In this document: positions 63,166 to 64,000 of the stretch, in pieces
Layout of the letters: every line of letters starts with the position of its first letter
Position numbering within the stretch: the first letter of the stretch is position 1
Assembly (NCBI GenBank): GCA_025765615.1
Contig: JAIVFJ010000217.1
Coordinates: forward strand, 40,263-104,262
Length of the DNA stretch: 64,000 bases
DNA from: Zopfochytrium polystomum
Taxonomy: Eukaryota; Chytridiomycota; Chytridiomycetes; Chytridiales; Chytridiaceae
Reading direction: 5' to 3'
Made by a program: the position numbers and the translations under genes
The notes under the pieces: model-generated
Told to the model about the DNA's origin: nothing
Seen by the model: only the letters and a program-made list of their open reading frames with translations
Databases searched by the model: none

Positions 63166-64000
63166 GAGTTAATCGCTCGTGGAATCGATGCACAATATGT
63201 TTAAATGGATGGGGGTGTATTTGGTTTTTTTACTGTGCTTACTCACAGAAATACAGCGATTTTTTTTCTTTCGGCAGGTTTCAGGGCAATTAAACCAGCA
63301 TCATAGAAAATAGAATCAGCAAGATTGTTCGCGAGAACAGCCTGAACTTGATGAAACCAGTTTTTCGGGGCCGGCCCGCTTTGTTGGTAACGAACGAATT
63401 TTTGAAGTATTTTGGAGAGGCCATTTTGGAGCGATCAATGGTTGGCATTTTTGTTTGCTGTTGAAAAAAAAAATATGGAAGGGTGGCACAGCGATCAGCC
63501 ACTGCCATCAGCACACCACCAATCCACGACAGGAACAAGGTTAGCAGTTTCACGTACATGAGCCTATTCGTGACGTATTTTCACTACAAAACCGTAGCAA
63601 TGCATCATTTGAGCCTTTCCATAAGTCGCACTGGTTCATCCTGCGATGAGAGTACGACACATATATATTTGCATTCCAACAGAAAGCCTACTCGCTGTAT
63701 CACGAGAAAACGGGGGATCGAGTACTGATAGTCCACTAACAAGCAAACCTCCAATCTTGTGAAGTCTCAGATCTCATGCACCAATGTAAATTCGAGTTGC
63801 AACCTCTAATCTCATGCGAGTCAGAAGGCTCTCTGCCTATTAACATCTTATACCTTGGCAACCTGAGTGTATTGTTGGTTGGCCTCTTTTTTTGTAAGCA
63901 GGCTTGCGACGGTAGCAGGAGGAAGAAGAAACAGGAAACCTTTGTTCTTCGGACTTGTCGGGCTGCGCTTGGACGAAGGCTTTGCAAAAGCAGTTGGTGG
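63166..64000. other. no gene identified at the right edge
   Basis: Continuing sequence beyond the copia C relic. Some of it may be more of that element's decayed RT, but no motif is readable after 63170. A minus-strand frame at 63987-63736 is short and has no recognised features; it may be the end of a gene lying outside the window. Confidence 0.3.

Overview
The window is nuclear DNA of a flagellated, zoosporic fungus. A chytrid-grade lineage (Chytridiomycota or relatives) is the best guess. The reasons are: protein-coding genes with many short GT-AG introns (60 reconstructed here, many 44-100 bp) and the standard genetic code; flagellum-linked genes (an EFHC1-type three-DM10 axonemal protein and a CFAP119/CCDC189-like protein) beside typically fungal genes (a Ser/Thr-rich, probably GPI-anchored aspartyl protease and a Lam/Ysp2-type GRAM protein); and fungal-style Ty1/copia and chromodomain Ty3/gypsy retrotransposons.

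Layout. 1-18 kb is a retrotransposon graveyard. Family A (copia, LTRs of 1.08-1.22 kb) has four LTR copies and two internal regions. Family B (copia, 420-bp LTR) is split: its gag-to-RT half lies on the minus strand between two A LTRs (4080-7496), and its RT/RNase H half lies on the plus strand after the last A LTR (15433-17988). No A LTR pair has a target-site duplication, so the block was rearranged after insertion. 18.6-24.1 kb holds the proteasome lid subunit Rpn5 and the EFHC1 homologue, both on the plus strand. 25.7-30 kb holds a coiled-coil protein, an unresolved stretch and pyruvate dehydrogenase E1-alpha, all on the minus strand. 30-33.4 kb is non-genic, with a broken Tc1-like transposon that carries a B-LTR insertion. 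33.4-41.5 kb is a dense cluster: CFAP119-like (+), Yip1/YIPF5 (-), a TBC1D8/9-type GRAM-GRAM-TBC-EF-hand protein (+) and purine nucleoside phosphorylase (-). Here convergent stop codons are 19 and 59 bp apart, and one pair of start codons is separated by 53 bp. 41.5-45.5 kb is repeat-rich and gene-free. 45.5-58.8 kb carries a GRAM/VASt sterol-transporter-like protein, an SR splicing factor, an aspartyl protease and two related CYSTM genes, with much low-complexity sequence.

59.1-63.1 kb contains the most notable element. It is a 3.2-kb chromodomain Ty3/gypsy element (59094-62294, minus strand) with two 363-bp LTRs and a perfect 5-bp target-site duplication (CATAG). It retains Gag, protease, part of the integrase and the chromodomain, but lacks RT, RNase H and the integrase core. 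Its regulatory signals are unusually legible: a regular GAA/TTC array matching a heat-shock element upstream of the TATA box; an 11-nt match between the predicted transcript start and the primer-binding site, as in Tf1-type self-priming; and a CCCAAAC slippery heptamer, 5-nt spacer and 8-bp stem where gag and pol overlap in the -1 frame. It inserted into the RNase H region of a third copia relic (C). A related solo LTR, with its own duplication (AAAAG), sits in the RT region of the same relic.

The host genes are unrelated housekeeping, trafficking and flagellar functions with no common pathway. Several one-base insertions (in two host genes and in element A2) may be sequencing errors and are flagged. 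All coordinates and splice sites were read by eye from consensus signals, reading frame and recalled family conservation; no database search was run.
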